Source: a virus. From it: a stretch of 20,292 bases of DNA. This document shows, in pieces, positions 8,501 through 15,774 of this stretch; within the stretch, counting starts at the first letter, position 1; the number at the start of each line of letters is the position of its first letter. The stretch lies in IMG/VR virus record IMGVR_UViG_3300032286_001342, positions 1-20,292 of that record. One strand, given 5' to 3'. The position numbers were made by a program, and so were the translations under genes. The notes beneath the pieces are model-generated. The model was not told the DNA's origin. It made no database searches and was given only the letters and a program-made list of their open reading frames with translations.

Positions 8501-8850
8501 TTAATGCAATACCATCTTATTTTATCTCTACTTCTACTACACAGGCAAGCACACTTACAGTAGATTTTACTGGTCCTGATGTAATATTCTGGCAACCAAG
8601 TGCTAATGGAAATAGAACAGTTACACTAACTAATTTTACAGCAAATAGAGGAATTAGAATTTTTATTACTCCTCATGCTGCTGCAAATACTTTTACATTT
8701 ACTGGAGTAACTGCAAGTCAATGTAGTAATGGTAGTAATGTTTATCAACTTGGAGGTGGTGGAGCCGCTCAGGCAAGTATGATGATTGAACTATTTTCAA
8801 CTTCAACTGCTGTTGGTGGTGTTTGGATATTTGCATATGGTGGGGTTTGA
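5536..8850 (+). CDS. Repeat-rich tail fibre/virion structural protein (1104 aa)
   Basis: The N-terminal 150 residues are acidic and probably coiled-coil (EPNIEEEIEEIFEVVEELQ), ending in LNRIQQQLSTIGGGGE, which could be an assembly segment. The rest is Gly/Thr/Ser/Val/Asn-rich beta-type sequence typical of phage fibres. Recognisable patches are WSLGSPARRFKEIWFGTGTIYV (about residues 383-404), common in cyanophage fibre-like proteins, and a YKGTYN...GDLLIHNGSHYDQIPG segment (about 690-752). Two tandem repeats follow (756-867 and 868-991). The C-terminal 110 residues are distinct and could be the tip. It starts 1 base after the preceding stop codon, so it belongs to the same late operon. Receptor-binding or fibre function is inferred from composition and repeats; it could also be a head or neck decoration. 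No chaperone gene or catalytic motif was recognised. Confidence 0.8.
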   Translation: MNELSELFKLVAEEKKRKKEEYESLVGDLELDSIFEEVSVLKTKSKIKNKKGYKALKVFEDLLSSKEMEPNIEEEIEEIFEVVEELQEELKEPKYPTLIEKTLGLLAEPSNVKVQQDPLTPLDQKFATLEDLEKHYKLFLNRIQQQLSTIGGGGETKLRYLDDVVGVATNSAAYDGAFLRWNSSTNTAGFSTSIGGLLINETLDTVTDRGNTTTNGIGVSFVNLPVGSVISGVSSIVANITRANLNSVLEYGPYANLGIGSYGLTYGITGVPYAVYQLQAVPSPTLQIGDVIAGAGISVGSAIIGIGTGSYNNVIITDKTFPVGAGVSPIPYGTIINFARAVVNPGLSVATQDFTDITLNAGAGGNVVTHSDILPYVTNVWSLGSPARRFKEIWFGTGTIYVQDETLGNDQALGAKDGNFYIKGGAGLEVGEWIFRDNDIRIKDNTRDVYFGSLGATADVVFNRAIRVQTSAGSTTFSVTRSGLVQIDTPNIPIQSPGALNIVGSSNGAYQVVSGAGNMLHITGNDNLAGKITLDGFGTSYQTGSASITGRGARGTASTPTNTQAGDVLFRLSAIGYSTTNYLTTNTGGSPLSIEFAAREAFSTSSIGSIINFYTSPVGAAQRTLSASINSNGLSFAGTGSTTGITFYDNSRLTYFPSQTAGTADKFLKVTNVAGNYVMSWETPPTIVGAVIYKGTYNVVTNTPPITDATGQAGWEYTVVGVGTTNFGSGNLSLQDGDLLIHNGSHYDQIPGPRTQLNSDWTATTGITAIVNRPDFVNKIIGGTGVSLSPSNGIGTVTINATGTQNLDSVLTNGNTSALGINVGVVSATSYIGNGVNLTGIVTSIIAGTGGITVSGSTGRVTINGTAQVNSDWTSTVGVASILNKPTIVNQIIAGSGVSIAPANGIGIVTITGTQNLNSVLGFGNTSSLGMSVGVVTTTKLVSSDGGTFSGVVTATSYSGSGTNLTGIVTSIVAGTGVTISNSTGQVTVNAIPSYFISTSTTQASTLTVDFTGPDVIFWQPSANGNRTVTLTNFTANRGIRIFITPHAAANTFTFTGVTASQCSNGSNVYQLGGGGAAQASMMIELFSTSTAVGGVWIFAYGGV
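7801..8508 (+). repeat. Two tandem about 110-125-residue repeats in the fibre gene
   Basis: Residues 756-867 and 868-991 of the fibre protein align block by block: Q.NSDWT, a short NRP/NKP turn, IVNQIIAGSGVS-type and NGIGTVTI strands, GTQNLDSVL, a NTSSLGMSVGVV strand, and NLTGIVTSIIAGTG ending in GRVTING. The second copy has an extra segment of about 10 residues (KLVSSDGGTFSGVV). The DNA remains similar, for example AAATCTAACTGGTATTGT in both copies. Confidence 0.85.
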
Positions 8851-8866
8851 TTAAAACTTATAAAGT

Positions 8867-8874
8867 AATAAATA
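8867..8874 (+). promoter_or_regulatory. T4-type late promoter (AATAAATA)
   Basis: AATAAATA lies 27 bases before the ATG of the 59-aa gene, in the gap after the fibre gene. It is followed by AGATAGGAAACT, nearly the same as the sequence after the late promoter at 9137. Confidence 0.7.
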
Positions 8875-8901
8875 AGATAGGAAACTATTATAGAGGTTAT
8901 T

Positions 8902-9081
8902 ATGTCAGCACTTATCGCATGGGCATTTGCTAATCAAGCACTCATCGCAACTGTACTTTTTGCAGTTTCAGAAGCACTTGGCGCAAACCCAAAAATCAAA
9001 GCAAACGGTCTTCTTTCACTTATTCTTTTACAAGTCCAAGGACAACTAAAATCAAAAGGTGCAAAAGATTTAACACCTTGA
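8902..9081 (+). CDS. Small membrane-associated protein (59 aa)
   Basis: A 59-residue ORF starts MSALIAWAFANQALIATVLF; residues about 3-24 form one hydrophobic helix. A short polar turn (GANPKIKANG), a second amphipathic or hydrophobic stretch (LLSLILLQVQGQL) and a basic tail KSKGAKDLTP follow. It has its own late promoter, an AGAGG ribosome binding site 5 bases before the ATG, and a terminator behind it, so it is a complete late transcription unit. Similar short proteins next to fibre genes are, as I recall, common in cyanophages, but without a proven role. Size and topology would permit a holin or a small virion membrane-active peptide; neither is shown. Confidence 0.75.
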   Translation: MSALIAWAFANQALIATVLFAVSEALGANPKIKANGLLSLILLQVQGQLKSKGAKDLTP

Positions 9082-9102
9082 ATATAAATTAAATAAATTA
9101 CC

Positions 9103-9137
9103 AAATGGAGACTTAATTTGGAGGTCTCCATTTTTTT
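9103..9137 (+). terminator. Intrinsic terminator running into a late promoter
   Basis: A 10-bp perfect stem (AAATGGAGAC at 9103-9112 with GTCTCCATTT at 9124-9133) with an 11-base loop is followed by a T run ending at 9137. The last T of the run is the first base of TATAAATA, so terminator and next promoter are physically fused. Confidence 0.88.
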
Positions 9138-9144
9138 ATAAATA
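9137..9144 (+). promoter_or_regulatory. Perfect T4 late promoter (TATAAATA)
   Basis: TATAAATA is the exact T4 late consensus. It starts at the final T of the terminator tract and lies 26 bases before the ATG of the 339-aa structural gene. It is followed by AAAATAGGAAACT, sharing ATAGGAAACT with the region after the promoter at 8867. Confidence 0.85.
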
Positions 9145-9170
9145 AAAATAGGAAACTTACGGAAAAGAGA

Positions 9171-10190
9171 ATGGCACTCTGGGGCATTTCAACAACATCG
9201 GAAACTGCGGCAAACAATTACGCTATTCCAAAATTTCAAAAAGAAACAGATCGCAACACGAGTCCTTGGAATACTTTTACAGATGTTCGTGGTTGGATTC
9301 AAAGAAGATACAAAACTAAAGAGAATTCAGGAATTTCCACTCGTTACTTTGATGAAGTTTTAGTTCCTGTTGTTGGAATTAATAGTACTAATATTGGCGG
9401 AACTATTGGTATTGGAACTGCTGGTCCAGTTGCAGTGTTCTTTGAAGATCCAAATCAAGCATCACCAATTTCTGTTGGTGGTGGTGGAACTACTGGTATT
9501 GCTACAAATACTACTGGATACGTTCATGTGGTATTCAATGAACTTGTTTTTGCTGGTGCTGGTGCAACAGTTAGAATTCGTACTTTTGATGCAAATAATG
9601 CTAACGAATCAACAGCAATTGTTGGAACTGCAGTATCAAACACTGGCACTCAATATGCTTGGGCAGGACCTGCTGCAAATCATGGATCACCAAATGTATA
9701 CACTGGATTTAATGGTCAGATTACAAATAGAGTAGCATTTGCATTCACTTCACCAAGTTCAGTTCTTACTGCAAATGTCAATTTCTTAAGTACTACCATT
9801 AATGCCACAGTTGCTGCTGGTTCTACCATAATTTATGTTGCTAGTTTGACTGGCGTTTCGGCAGGAAGTTCAATTACTGTGGGAACTGCAATCACGACAA
9901 GATCAGTAGTTGCTGTTGGTGATACCTTTGTTACAATTGGAACCGCATCTACAGTTGGATCTGTGATTGGTATTGGAACTGTTGTTACATTCAGCACAAG
10001 AACCAATGCTACTAAATTGTTTATTGATATTCCAAGTGGATTTGTTGGTGTAATTACCGATGGTTCAAATGGTGTTGGTGTAATTAGTTCGTTTACATCA
10101 CAATTTGGAGATGTTCTTCTTCGTAATGTTGGTGGCGCAGGAACCACTGGTTCAGTTGGACTTGGAACTACTACATTAACTGTTAGATAA
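9171..10190 (+). CDS. Virion structural protein (339 aa), beta-rich
   Basis: A 339-residue protein starting MALWGISTTSETAANNYAIP. The N-terminal 70 residues (PWNTFTDVRGWIQRRYK, then TRYFDEVLVPVVGI) resemble a segment that I remember from virion structural proteins of T4-like cyanophages. The remainder is Gly/Thr/Val/Ser-rich with repeated GIGT, VGTA and IGTAST units, pointing to a beta-sandwich or beta-helix virion protein. No enzyme motif, signal peptide or membrane helix is seen. It has its own perfect late promoter and lies between a fibre gene and small conserved phage genes. A structural role is likely; the exact location in the particle (neck, tail or head decoration) is not determinable. 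Confidence 0.75.
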   Translation: MALWGISTTSETAANNYAIPKFQKETDRNTSPWNTFTDVRGWIQRRYKTKENSGISTRYFDEVLVPVVGINSTNIGGTIGIGTAGPVAVFFEDPNQASPISVGGGGTTGIATNTTGYVHVVFNELVFAGAGATVRIRTFDANNANESTAIVGTAVSNTGTQYAWAGPAANHGSPNVYTGFNGQITNRVAFAFTSPSSVLTANVNFLSTTINATVAAGSTIIYVASLTGVSAGSSITVGTAITTRSVVAVGDTFVTIGTASTVGSVIGIGTVVTFSTRTNATKLFIDIPSGFVGVITDGSNGVGVISSFTSQFGDVLLRNVGGAGTTGSVGLGTTTLTVR

Positions 10191-10197
10191 AAAATAA

Positions 10198-10569
10198 ATG
10201 AAATTTGATGAATTGAACGAAGAAAATTATATAATCTTTGCTATCAAACACTATGAAAATCCTCAAGCAATGACGCAAGAGGATTTTTTTGAAGATATGA
10301 AACGGTTTAAGTGGATTAAACGACTTCTAAACAAATACAAAAATACAGGTGAATTGAATATTCATCTAATTATTAATCATTTTATGGTTCTTTATAATGT
10401 ATTTGGCGAAGCAGCAACACCTTTGTTGTTTTACAAATTAAATAAAGAATTGTGGAGTATATTAAAGACTTTTGTTTTATATCTTGGGCGACTTCCAGAG
10501 TATCCAAAGACATCTATACACGATATACCAATTGATATTGAATGTCTTAAAATTTTAAAATCAATCTAA
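10198..10569 (+). CDS. Conserved-looking phage protein of unknown function (123 aa)
   Basis: A 123-residue helical protein, MKFDELNEENYIIFAIKHYENP..., with a patch KHYENPQAMTQEDFFEDMKRFKWIKRLL that I remember from short hypothetical proteins of T4-like cyanophages. There is no signal peptide and no clear membrane helix, though IHLIINHFMVLYNVF and ELWSILKTFVLYL are hydrophobic. It starts 7 bases after the structural gene and its stop overlaps the next start as TAATG, so the two are probably translated together. Function unknown; position suggests a structural or assembly-related operon. Confidence 0.75.
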   Translation: MKFDELNEENYIIFAIKHYENPQAMTQEDFFEDMKRFKWIKRLLNKYKNTGELNIHLIINHFMVLYNVFGEAATPLLFYKLNKELWSILKTFVLYLGRLPEYPKTSIHDIPIDIECLKILKSI

Positions 10570-10799
10570 TGAAAGAAGAAACTCTTTTAAAGTTAATTAA
10601 TATTATTCGTAATCTTCGTGAAGATGGAGGAATGGTTACCTCATCAATTGCGAATAATGCATCAAGTGGAAAAATTGCAGGATTGCCACCAGATAATCCT
10701 CCGGTCTTTAAGAATAGAAAAACTGAACCAAAAAGAAAAAATCGCAATCCATTTTTTAAAAATTTAGATCAAATAGAAAGACGAAACCCACCGCAATAG
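10569..10799 (+). CDS. Small phage protein with GLPPDNPPVF motif (76 aa)
   Basis: A 76-residue protein, MKEETLLKLINIIRNLREDG then MVTSSIANNASSGKIAGLPPDNPPVF and a strongly basic tail (KNRKTEPKRKNRNPFF). The helical start, Ser/Ala/Gly middle, and AGLPPD.PPVFKx ending form a layout I have seen in small hypothetical proteins of cyanophages. Its ATG overlaps the previous stop by one base and the next ATG is 4 bases downstream of its stop, so it sits within a compact operon. The basic tail could bind nucleic acid or a partner protein; no function is known to me. Confidence 0.65.
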   Translation: MKEETLLKLINIIRNLREDGGMVTSSIANNASSGKIAGLPPDNPPVFKNRKTEPKRKNRNPFFKNLDQIERRNPPQ

Positions 10800-10803
10800 A
10801 AAA

Positions 10804-11268
10804 ATGTTCAATCAAAACGTTACCTCTGATACAAAGATAGCTGTTCTAGAAGAAAGATTATCTGTATATGAGCAGATGGTAAGTAGGATTGACATAGCAA
10901 TTCAAAAAATTAGTGAGACTAATCAAGGAATTAGCAAAATGCTCACAATTCACAATGAAAGAATTGAGCAATCAATTAGAACTGATGATATAATTGTAAA
11001 AATGATAGAAGATATGAAAATATCATCAAAAATACAACACGAAATAATCAGTGAAGAGATAGGAGAAAGAATAGAAAAATTAGAAGAAAAAGTAGAACAT
11101 ATATCACAAATAAAATGGATGACAGTTGGTTGTGGTGCAGTTCTTGTAGTACTTGCAACAGCATTTTCTACCCTTGCTTCTGGAATGTGGGTTCCTTCTG
11201 GAATGCAACCAAATAACATTAATCAAAATCAAAGTTTGACTCAATTCAAAAATAATGCTAGCATATAG
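10804..11268 (+). CDS. Coiled-coil protein with C-terminal membrane segment (154 aa)
   Basis: Residues about 9-104 are a long heptad-like helix (VLEERLSVYEQMVSRID, later IGERIEKLEEKVEHISQ). One hydrophobic segment follows (about residues 106-126, MTVGCGAVLVVLATAFSTLAS) and a polar Asn/Gln-rich tail of about 28 residues. This topology fits a membrane-tethered rod. XhlA-type phage lysis accessory proteins and some spanin-like proteins share this layout, but I see no diagnostic sequence match. It is the last gene before the DNA synthesis cluster and starts 4 bases after the previous stop. Function unknown; membrane anchoring is a confident reading, a lysis role only a possibility. Confidence 0.7.
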   Translation: MFNQNVTSDTKIAVLEERLSVYEQMVSRIDIAIQKISETNQGISKMLTIHNERIEQSIRTDDIIVKMIEDMKISSKIQHEIISEEIGERIEKLEEKVEHISQIKWMTVGCGAVLVVLATAFSTLASGMWVPSGMQPNNINQNQSLTQFKNNASI

Positions 11269-11286
11269 GTCCTGGACTTTTTGTGA

Positions 11287-12291
11287 ATGAATTTTATTGA
11301 TCAAAAATACATTGGCCTAGTTTCTTCAAGACTGGAAAAATTCAAACAAGTCAAAACTGGACTGTATAATTTTAGATGTGTATATTGTGGGGATTCACAA
11401 AAGAATAAGAATAAGACAAGAGGATATATTTACGGTTATAAGAACGATCATAATTACAAGTGCCATAATTGTGGAGTATCTAAATCTTTTACTAATTTTC
11501 TAAAAGATATTGATTCCACTCTTTATGATCAATATATTATGGAAAGATATAAGAATGGTTCTACTGGAAAGGGATCTAATACACCAGAGCCAAAATTCAC
11601 CTTTGAGAAACCAAAATTCACAAAAAAAGCATTTGATTTGCCATCCATTGCAGAACTAAATAAAGAACATTCGGCAAGAATTTATTTAGAAAACAGAAAA
11701 ATTCCTCAAGATTTTTTGAGTCAATTATTTTATTGTGAAAAGTTCAAACAATGGACGAATGAACAAAAAGAAACTTTTGAATCTACAAAATACGATGAAC
11801 CTAGAATTATAATTCCACTTATCAACAATGGAGAAATATTTGGATTTCAGGGTCGTAGTTTAAGTAAGAAACCAAAAGTAAAATACATCACAATTATTCT
11901 AGATGAAGATCAACCAAAAATTTATGGATTAAACAGAATTGATTGGAACAAAACTGTTTATGTTGTAGAAGGACCATTTGATAGTATGTTTATTGAAAAT
12001 TCAATTGCGATGGTTGGTGCGGATATTGATAAAATGTTTTTCATAGCAAATTTTGAAACCAATTTTGTTATGGTCTATGATAATGAAAAAAGAAATAAAG
12101 AGATGGTTGCACGATTAGAAAAAAGCATTGAGATGAAATTTCCTGTGGTAATTTGGCCAAAAGATTTAAAGGAAAAAGACATTAATGATATTGTATTATC
12201 TGGACAAGACGTGGAATCTATGCTAAAATTAAATACTTACCAAGGATTAGAAGCAAAACTTAAATTTACCAACTGGAAAAAAGTAGCATGA
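11287..12291 (+). CDS. 61: T4 gp61-like DNA primase
   Basis: A 334-residue primase. An N-terminal zinc-binding motif is formed by C31/C34 (CVYCGD) and C59/C62 (CHNC). A TOPRIM domain follows, with the conserved acid E228 in VEGPFDS and the D265-N-E267 motif in VYDNE. The C-terminal part (VVIWPKDLKEKDINDIVLSG) fits the end of TOPRIM folds. In T4, gp61 works with the gp41 helicase in the primosome to lay RNA primers for lagging-strand synthesis, and the length matches T4 gp61 closely. The start at 11287 follows a short gap after the previous gene without a clear promoter. The stop overlaps the nrdA start as ATGA, implying translational coupling between priming and dNTP production genes. Confident assignment. 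Confidence 0.92.
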   Translation: MNFIDQKYIGLVSSRLEKFKQVKTGLYNFRCVYCGDSQKNKNKTRGYIYGYKNDHNYKCHNCGVSKSFTNFLKDIDSTLYDQYIMERYKNGSTGKGSNTPEPKFTFEKPKFTKKAFDLPSIAELNKEHSARIYLENRKIPQDFLSQLFYCEKFKQWTNEQKETFESTKYDEPRIIIPLINNGEIFGFQGRSLSKKPKVKYITIILDEDQPKIYGLNRIDWNKTVYVVEGPFDSMFIENSIAMVGADIDKMFFIANFETNFVMVYDNEKRNKEMVARLEKSIEMKFPVVIWPKDLKEKDINDIVLSGQDVESMLKLNTYQGLEAKLKFTNWKKVA

Positions 12292-14585
12292 GTAACGGCA
12301 TAAACGTAGTTAAGAGAGATGGGTCTATTGAGAGTTTAGACCTCAACAAACTTCATTTGATGGTTGAAGAGTCTTGTAAAGACCTTTCAGGGGTTTCTGC
12401 ATCTCAAGTTGAGATGACTTCCGGAATTCAATTTTATGATGGGATTTCAACGGGAGAAGTTCAAGAAATTTTGATTAAATCTGCTGCAGATTTGATTGAT
12501 TTGGAAAATCCAAATTATCAATTTGTAGCAGCAAGACTTCTTTTATTTTCTATTCGTAAATCACTGTATGGAAAGATTAAAGACCATCCTACATTCTTTG
12601 AACATATTAATAAATGCGTAGATGCAAGTGTTTATGATAAGGAAATCTTATCATATTATACAGAAGAAGAACTAAATCGTCTTGGTGATTATATCAAACA
12701 TAAACGGGATTATCTCTTCACTTATGCTGGTCTTCGTCAAATTGTTGATAAGTATCTTGTTCAAGATAGAAGCACCGGAAAGGTATATGAAACTCCACAG
12801 TTCATGTATATGATGATTGCTGCCACAATCTTTGCTCAATATCCAAAAGAAACTCGTATTTCATATGTAAAAAGGTACTATGACGCAACATCAAAACACA
12901 AAATCAACATCCCAACACCAATTATGGCAGGAGTTAGAACTCCTCTACGACAATTTGCAAGTTGTGTTCTTGTTGATTCTGATGATACCCTCGATAGCAT
13001 CGGTCACTCTGATTTGGCTATTTACAAGTACGTTGCTCAAAGGGCTGGCATCGGCATCAATGCGGGCAGAATTCGTGGTATCAATTCTAAAATCAGAGGT
13101 GGAGAAGTACAACACACAGGTGTGGTGCCCTTCCTCAAAAAATTTGAATCAACTGTCAGAAGTTGCACTCAAAACGGTATCAGAGGTGGTTCAGCAACTG
13201 TTCACTTTCCAATTTGGCACCAAGAAATAGAAGACATTATTGTTCTGAAAAATAATAAGGGAACTGAAGATAATCGTGTTCGTAAGTTAGACTATTCCAT
13301 TCAAATTAGCAAACTCTTTTATGAACGATTTATCCGCAACGAAGAAATTACACTCTTCTCTCCCCACGATGTTCCTGGTCTTTATGATGCTTTTGGCACT
13401 GATGGATTTGACGACCTTTATGTGGGTTATGAACGAAATGAATCTATTCCAAGAAAAACTATCGGTGCTCAAGAACTCTTTCTGGACCTTCTAAAAGAAC
13501 GTGCAGAAACAGGTCGTATTTATATTATGAATATTGACCATTGTAATTCTCACAGTTCTTTTCTTGATAAGGTTTCAATGTCAAACCTCTGCCAGGAAAT
13601 CACACTTCCAACTAAACCTCTTCAACATATTGATGATCCAGATGGAGAGATTGCTCTCTGTATTCTTTCTGCAATCAATGTTGGTAAAGTTAAGGATGAT
13701 AGTGAATTTGAAGAACTTTGTGATTTGGCTGTTCGTGGGTTGGAAGAACTCATTGATTATCAGCAATATCCAATAGTTGCTGCCGAAAAATCAACAAAGG
13801 CACGTAGATCTCTTGGTGTTGGATTTATTGGTTTGGCACATTATCTTGCTAAACTTGGTTTTGATTATGATTCTCAAGAAGCATGGGATGCAGTTCATAG
13901 TCTTTCTGAATCATTCCAATATTTCTTACTCAAATCTTCTAATCAGATTGCCAAAGAAAAAGGTGCTTGTGAATATTTCAATCGCACAAAGTATTCCCAA
14001 GGAATTCTTCCAATTGATACATACAAAAAGGATGTTGATGAACTGTCAAATCCAACTCTTCAACACGATTGGGAAACACTTAGAGAAGATATAAAACTGT
14101 ATGGTCTTAGACACTCTACACTATCAGCACAGATGCCCTCCGAGAGCAGTTCAGTCGTCTCTAATGCAACTAATGGAATTGAACCCCCTAGAGGTTATTT
14201 GTCCGTCAAACAGTCTAAAAAAGGTCCTCTCAAGCAAATTGTTCCACAGTTTCAAAGTCTTAAAAACAATTATACGCTTCTTTGGGATATGCCTAGCAAT
14301 CGTGGTTATATTAATATTGTTGCAGTTATGCAAAAATTCTTTGATCAAGCGATTTCTGGAAACTGGTCTTATAATCCGGAGAATTATCCCGATAATGAAG
14401 TTCCTGTTAGCGTAATGGCACAAGATATGCTTACCTGTTTTAAGTATGGACACAAAACCGCATATTACCAAAACACTTACGATGGTAAATCAGATGAAAT
14501 CAAAGAAGAGAAATTTAACCTTGACAGTTTAGTGCAGGACATACTAAACTCTAATGAAGATGACTGTGAGAGTTGCAAAATTTGA
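12288..14585 (+). CDS. nrdA: Class Ia ribonucleoside-diphosphate reductase, alpha subunit
   Basis: A 765-residue large subunit that reduces ribonucleoside diphosphates to deoxyribonucleotides together with NrdB in the cytoplasm. An N-terminal ATP-cone-like region (about residues 5-93, VVKRDGSIESLDLNKL) would sense ATP/dATP. The catalytic set is complete: C226 (FASCVLVD) and C458 (LCILSAIN) form the redox pair, and N433, C435 and E437 lie in SNLCQE. Y726-Y727 (KTAYYQNT) are the radical-transfer pair and C760/C763 near the end (CESCKI) shuttle electrons from thioredoxin or glutaredoxin. NGIEPPRGYLSVKQSKKG is a family signature. Size is close to T4 NrdA. The gene overlaps the primase stop by 4 bases and nrdB starts 2 bases after its own stop, so all three are likely co-translated. 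No intein or intron interrupts it. Confidence 0.97.
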   Translation: MSNGINVVKRDGSIESLDLNKLHLMVEESCKDLSGVSASQVEMTSGIQFYDGISTGEVQEILIKSAADLIDLENPNYQFVAARLLLFSIRKSLYGKIKDHPTFFEHINKCVDASVYDKEILSYYTEEELNRLGDYIKHKRDYLFTYAGLRQIVDKYLVQDRSTGKVYETPQFMYMMIAATIFAQYPKETRISYVKRYYDATSKHKINIPTPIMAGVRTPLRQFASCVLVDSDDTLDSIGHSDLAIYKYVAQRAGIGINAGRIRGINSKIRGGEVQHTGVVPFLKKFESTVRSCTQNGIRGGSATVHFPIWHQEIEDIIVLKNNKGTEDNRVRKLDYSIQISKLFYERFIRNEEITLFSPHDVPGLYDAFGTDGFDDLYVGYERNESIPRKTIGAQELFLDLLKERAETGRIYIMNIDHCNSHSSFLDKVSMSNLCQEITLPTKPLQHIDDPDGEIALCILSAINVGKVKDDSEFEELCDLAVRGLEELIDYQQYPIVAAEKSTKARRSLGVGFIGLAHYLAKLGFDYDSQEAWDAVHSLSESFQYFLLKSSNQIAKEKGACEYFNRTKYSQGILPIDTYKKDVDELSNPTLQHDWETLREDIKLYGLRHSTLSAQMPSESSSVVSNATNGIEPPRGYLSVKQSKKGPLKQIVPQFQSLKNNYTLLWDMPSNRGYINIVAVMQKFFDQAISGNWSYNPENYPDNEVPVSVMAQDMLTCFKYGHKTAYYQNTYDGKSDEIKEEKFNLDSLVQDILNSNEDDCESCKI

Positions 14586-14587
14586 TT

Positions 14588-15745
14588 ATGGAAGAAACCA
14601 AAGCAATAACAGGTATGACTGTTCTTAATACCCAACAAGTAGATTTCAAAAAACAACCGATGTTTTTTGGAGCACCACAAGGAATTCAAAGATACGATTC
14701 TTATAAGTATCCTGTCTTTGATAAACTCACACAGCAGCAACTTGGTTTCTTCTGGAGACCAGAAGAAATTTCTCTTCAGAAAGATCGTTCTGACTATCTG
14801 ACACTGCGACCTGAACAAAAGCATATGTATACTTCAAACTTGAAGTATCAAATTATGCTTGATAGTGTTCAGGGTCGTGCTCCGGGTATGGCATTTATTC
14901 CATACTGTTCTCTTCCTGAACTAGAAGCTTGTATGACTGTGTGGGGATTTATGGAAATGATTCATTCCAGATCTTATACTTACATTATTAAAAATATCTA
15001 TCCTGATCCATCAGAAGTCTTTGATACTATTTTGAATAATGATGAAATTTTGGAGAGAGCATCTTCAGTTACTGGAACTTATGATGATTTTATCAATTCA
15101 GCACAACAATATGGATCCTCAAATCTTTGGGTTCATGCACAAGAAGGTGCCGGTGCTGCAAGAGAGGAAAGATTGGAACTTAAAAGAAAACTTTATCGTG
15201 CGGTCGCAAATGTCAACATTCTCGAAGGTATCAGGTTTTATGTCTCGTTCGCTTGCTCGTTTGCGTTTGGTGAACTCAAACTTATGGAAGGATCCGCTAA
15301 GATTATCTCTCTCATCGCAAGAGACGAAAATCAGCACCTTGTCATTACTCAAAACATCCTCAATAAGTGGCGTGAAGGAGATGATCCTGAAATGCAACAA
15401 ATTGCTAATGAAGAAGAAGGATGGGTAAGAAATGCTTTTAAGATTTGCGTAAATGAAGAAAAAAGATGGGCAAAGTATCTTTTTAGAGATGGTTCTATGA
15501 TTGGTTTGAATGATAAACTACTTTGGAACTATGTTGAATGGATTGCCAATCGTCGTATGAAGGCAATTGGTCTTAAACCAGAATATGATATTCCGGCAAA
15601 GAACAATCCACTTCCTTGGACTGATCATTGGTTGAATAGTAAATCAGTTCAAATGGCACCACAAGAAGTAGAAATTTCTTCGTATATAGTAGGAGGAATC
15701 AAACAAGATATCAAAAACGATACATTCTCTGGATTTCAGTTGTGA
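14588..15745 (+). CDS. nrdB: Class Ia ribonucleoside-diphosphate reductase, beta subunit
   Basis: The small subunit houses the diiron-tyrosyl radical. I use ATG 14588 (385 aa), 2 bases after the nrdA stop; a TTG at 14573 would overlap nrdA and add only 5 residues. All ligands are visible with E. coli-like spacing: D92 (IMLDS), E123 and H126 (EMIHSRSY), E213 (ILEGIRFY), and E247 and H250 (RDENQH). Y130 is the radical tyrosine in HSRSYTYI. The C-terminus ends in SGFQL, matching the flexible tail that docks onto NrdA. It is the last gene of the primase-nrdA-nrdB cluster and is followed 3 bases later by a terminator. The enzyme should be a canonical active Ia pair for dNTP supply during infection. 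Confidence 0.96.
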   Translation: MEETKAITGMTVLNTQQVDFKKQPMFFGAPQGIQRYDSYKYPVFDKLTQQQLGFFWRPEEISLQKDRSDYLTLRPEQKHMYTSNLKYQIMLDSVQGRAPGMAFIPYCSLPELEACMTVWGFMEMIHSRSYTYIIKNIYPDPSEVFDTILNNDEILERASSVTGTYDDFINSAQQYGSSNLWVHAQEGAGAAREERLELKRKLYRAVANVNILEGIRFYVSFACSFAFGELKLMEGSAKIISLIARDENQHLVITQNILNKWREGDDPEMQQIANEEEGWVRNAFKICVNEEKRWAKYLFRDGSMIGLNDKLLWNYVEWIANRRMKAIGLKPEYDIPAKNNPLPWTDHWLNSKSVQMAPQEVEISSYIVGGIKQDIKNDTFSGFQL

Positions 15746-15748
15746 TGC

Positions 15749-15774
15749 AAGAGGGGTTTATCCCCTCTTTTTTT
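15749..15774 (+). terminator. Intrinsic terminator after nrdB, fused to a late promoter
   Basis: An 8-bp stem (AAGAGGGG at 15749-15756 with CCCCTCTT at 15762-15769) with a 5-base TTTAT loop is followed by a T run to 15774. The final T begins TATAAATA, the same terminator-promoter fusion as at 9137. Confidence 0.9.

Noticed and set aside
11270-11284. GTCCTGGAC palindrome plus T-run before the primase gene
   Set aside because: The loop would be a single base, which cannot form a stable hairpin terminator.
12880-14415. Several + strand frames of 80-116 aa inside nrdA
   Set aside because: They are out-of-frame shadows of a complete NrdA with all catalytic residues.
14521-14547. TTGACA inside the end of nrdA with TACTAA downstream
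   Set aside because: The -10-like hexamer is poor and the spacing is 15; it is inside coding sequence and has no early gene to serve.
14573-14587. TTG start for nrdB
   Set aside because: It would overlap nrdA by 13 bases and add only MQNLI; ATG 14588 directly after the nrdA stop is the simpler start.
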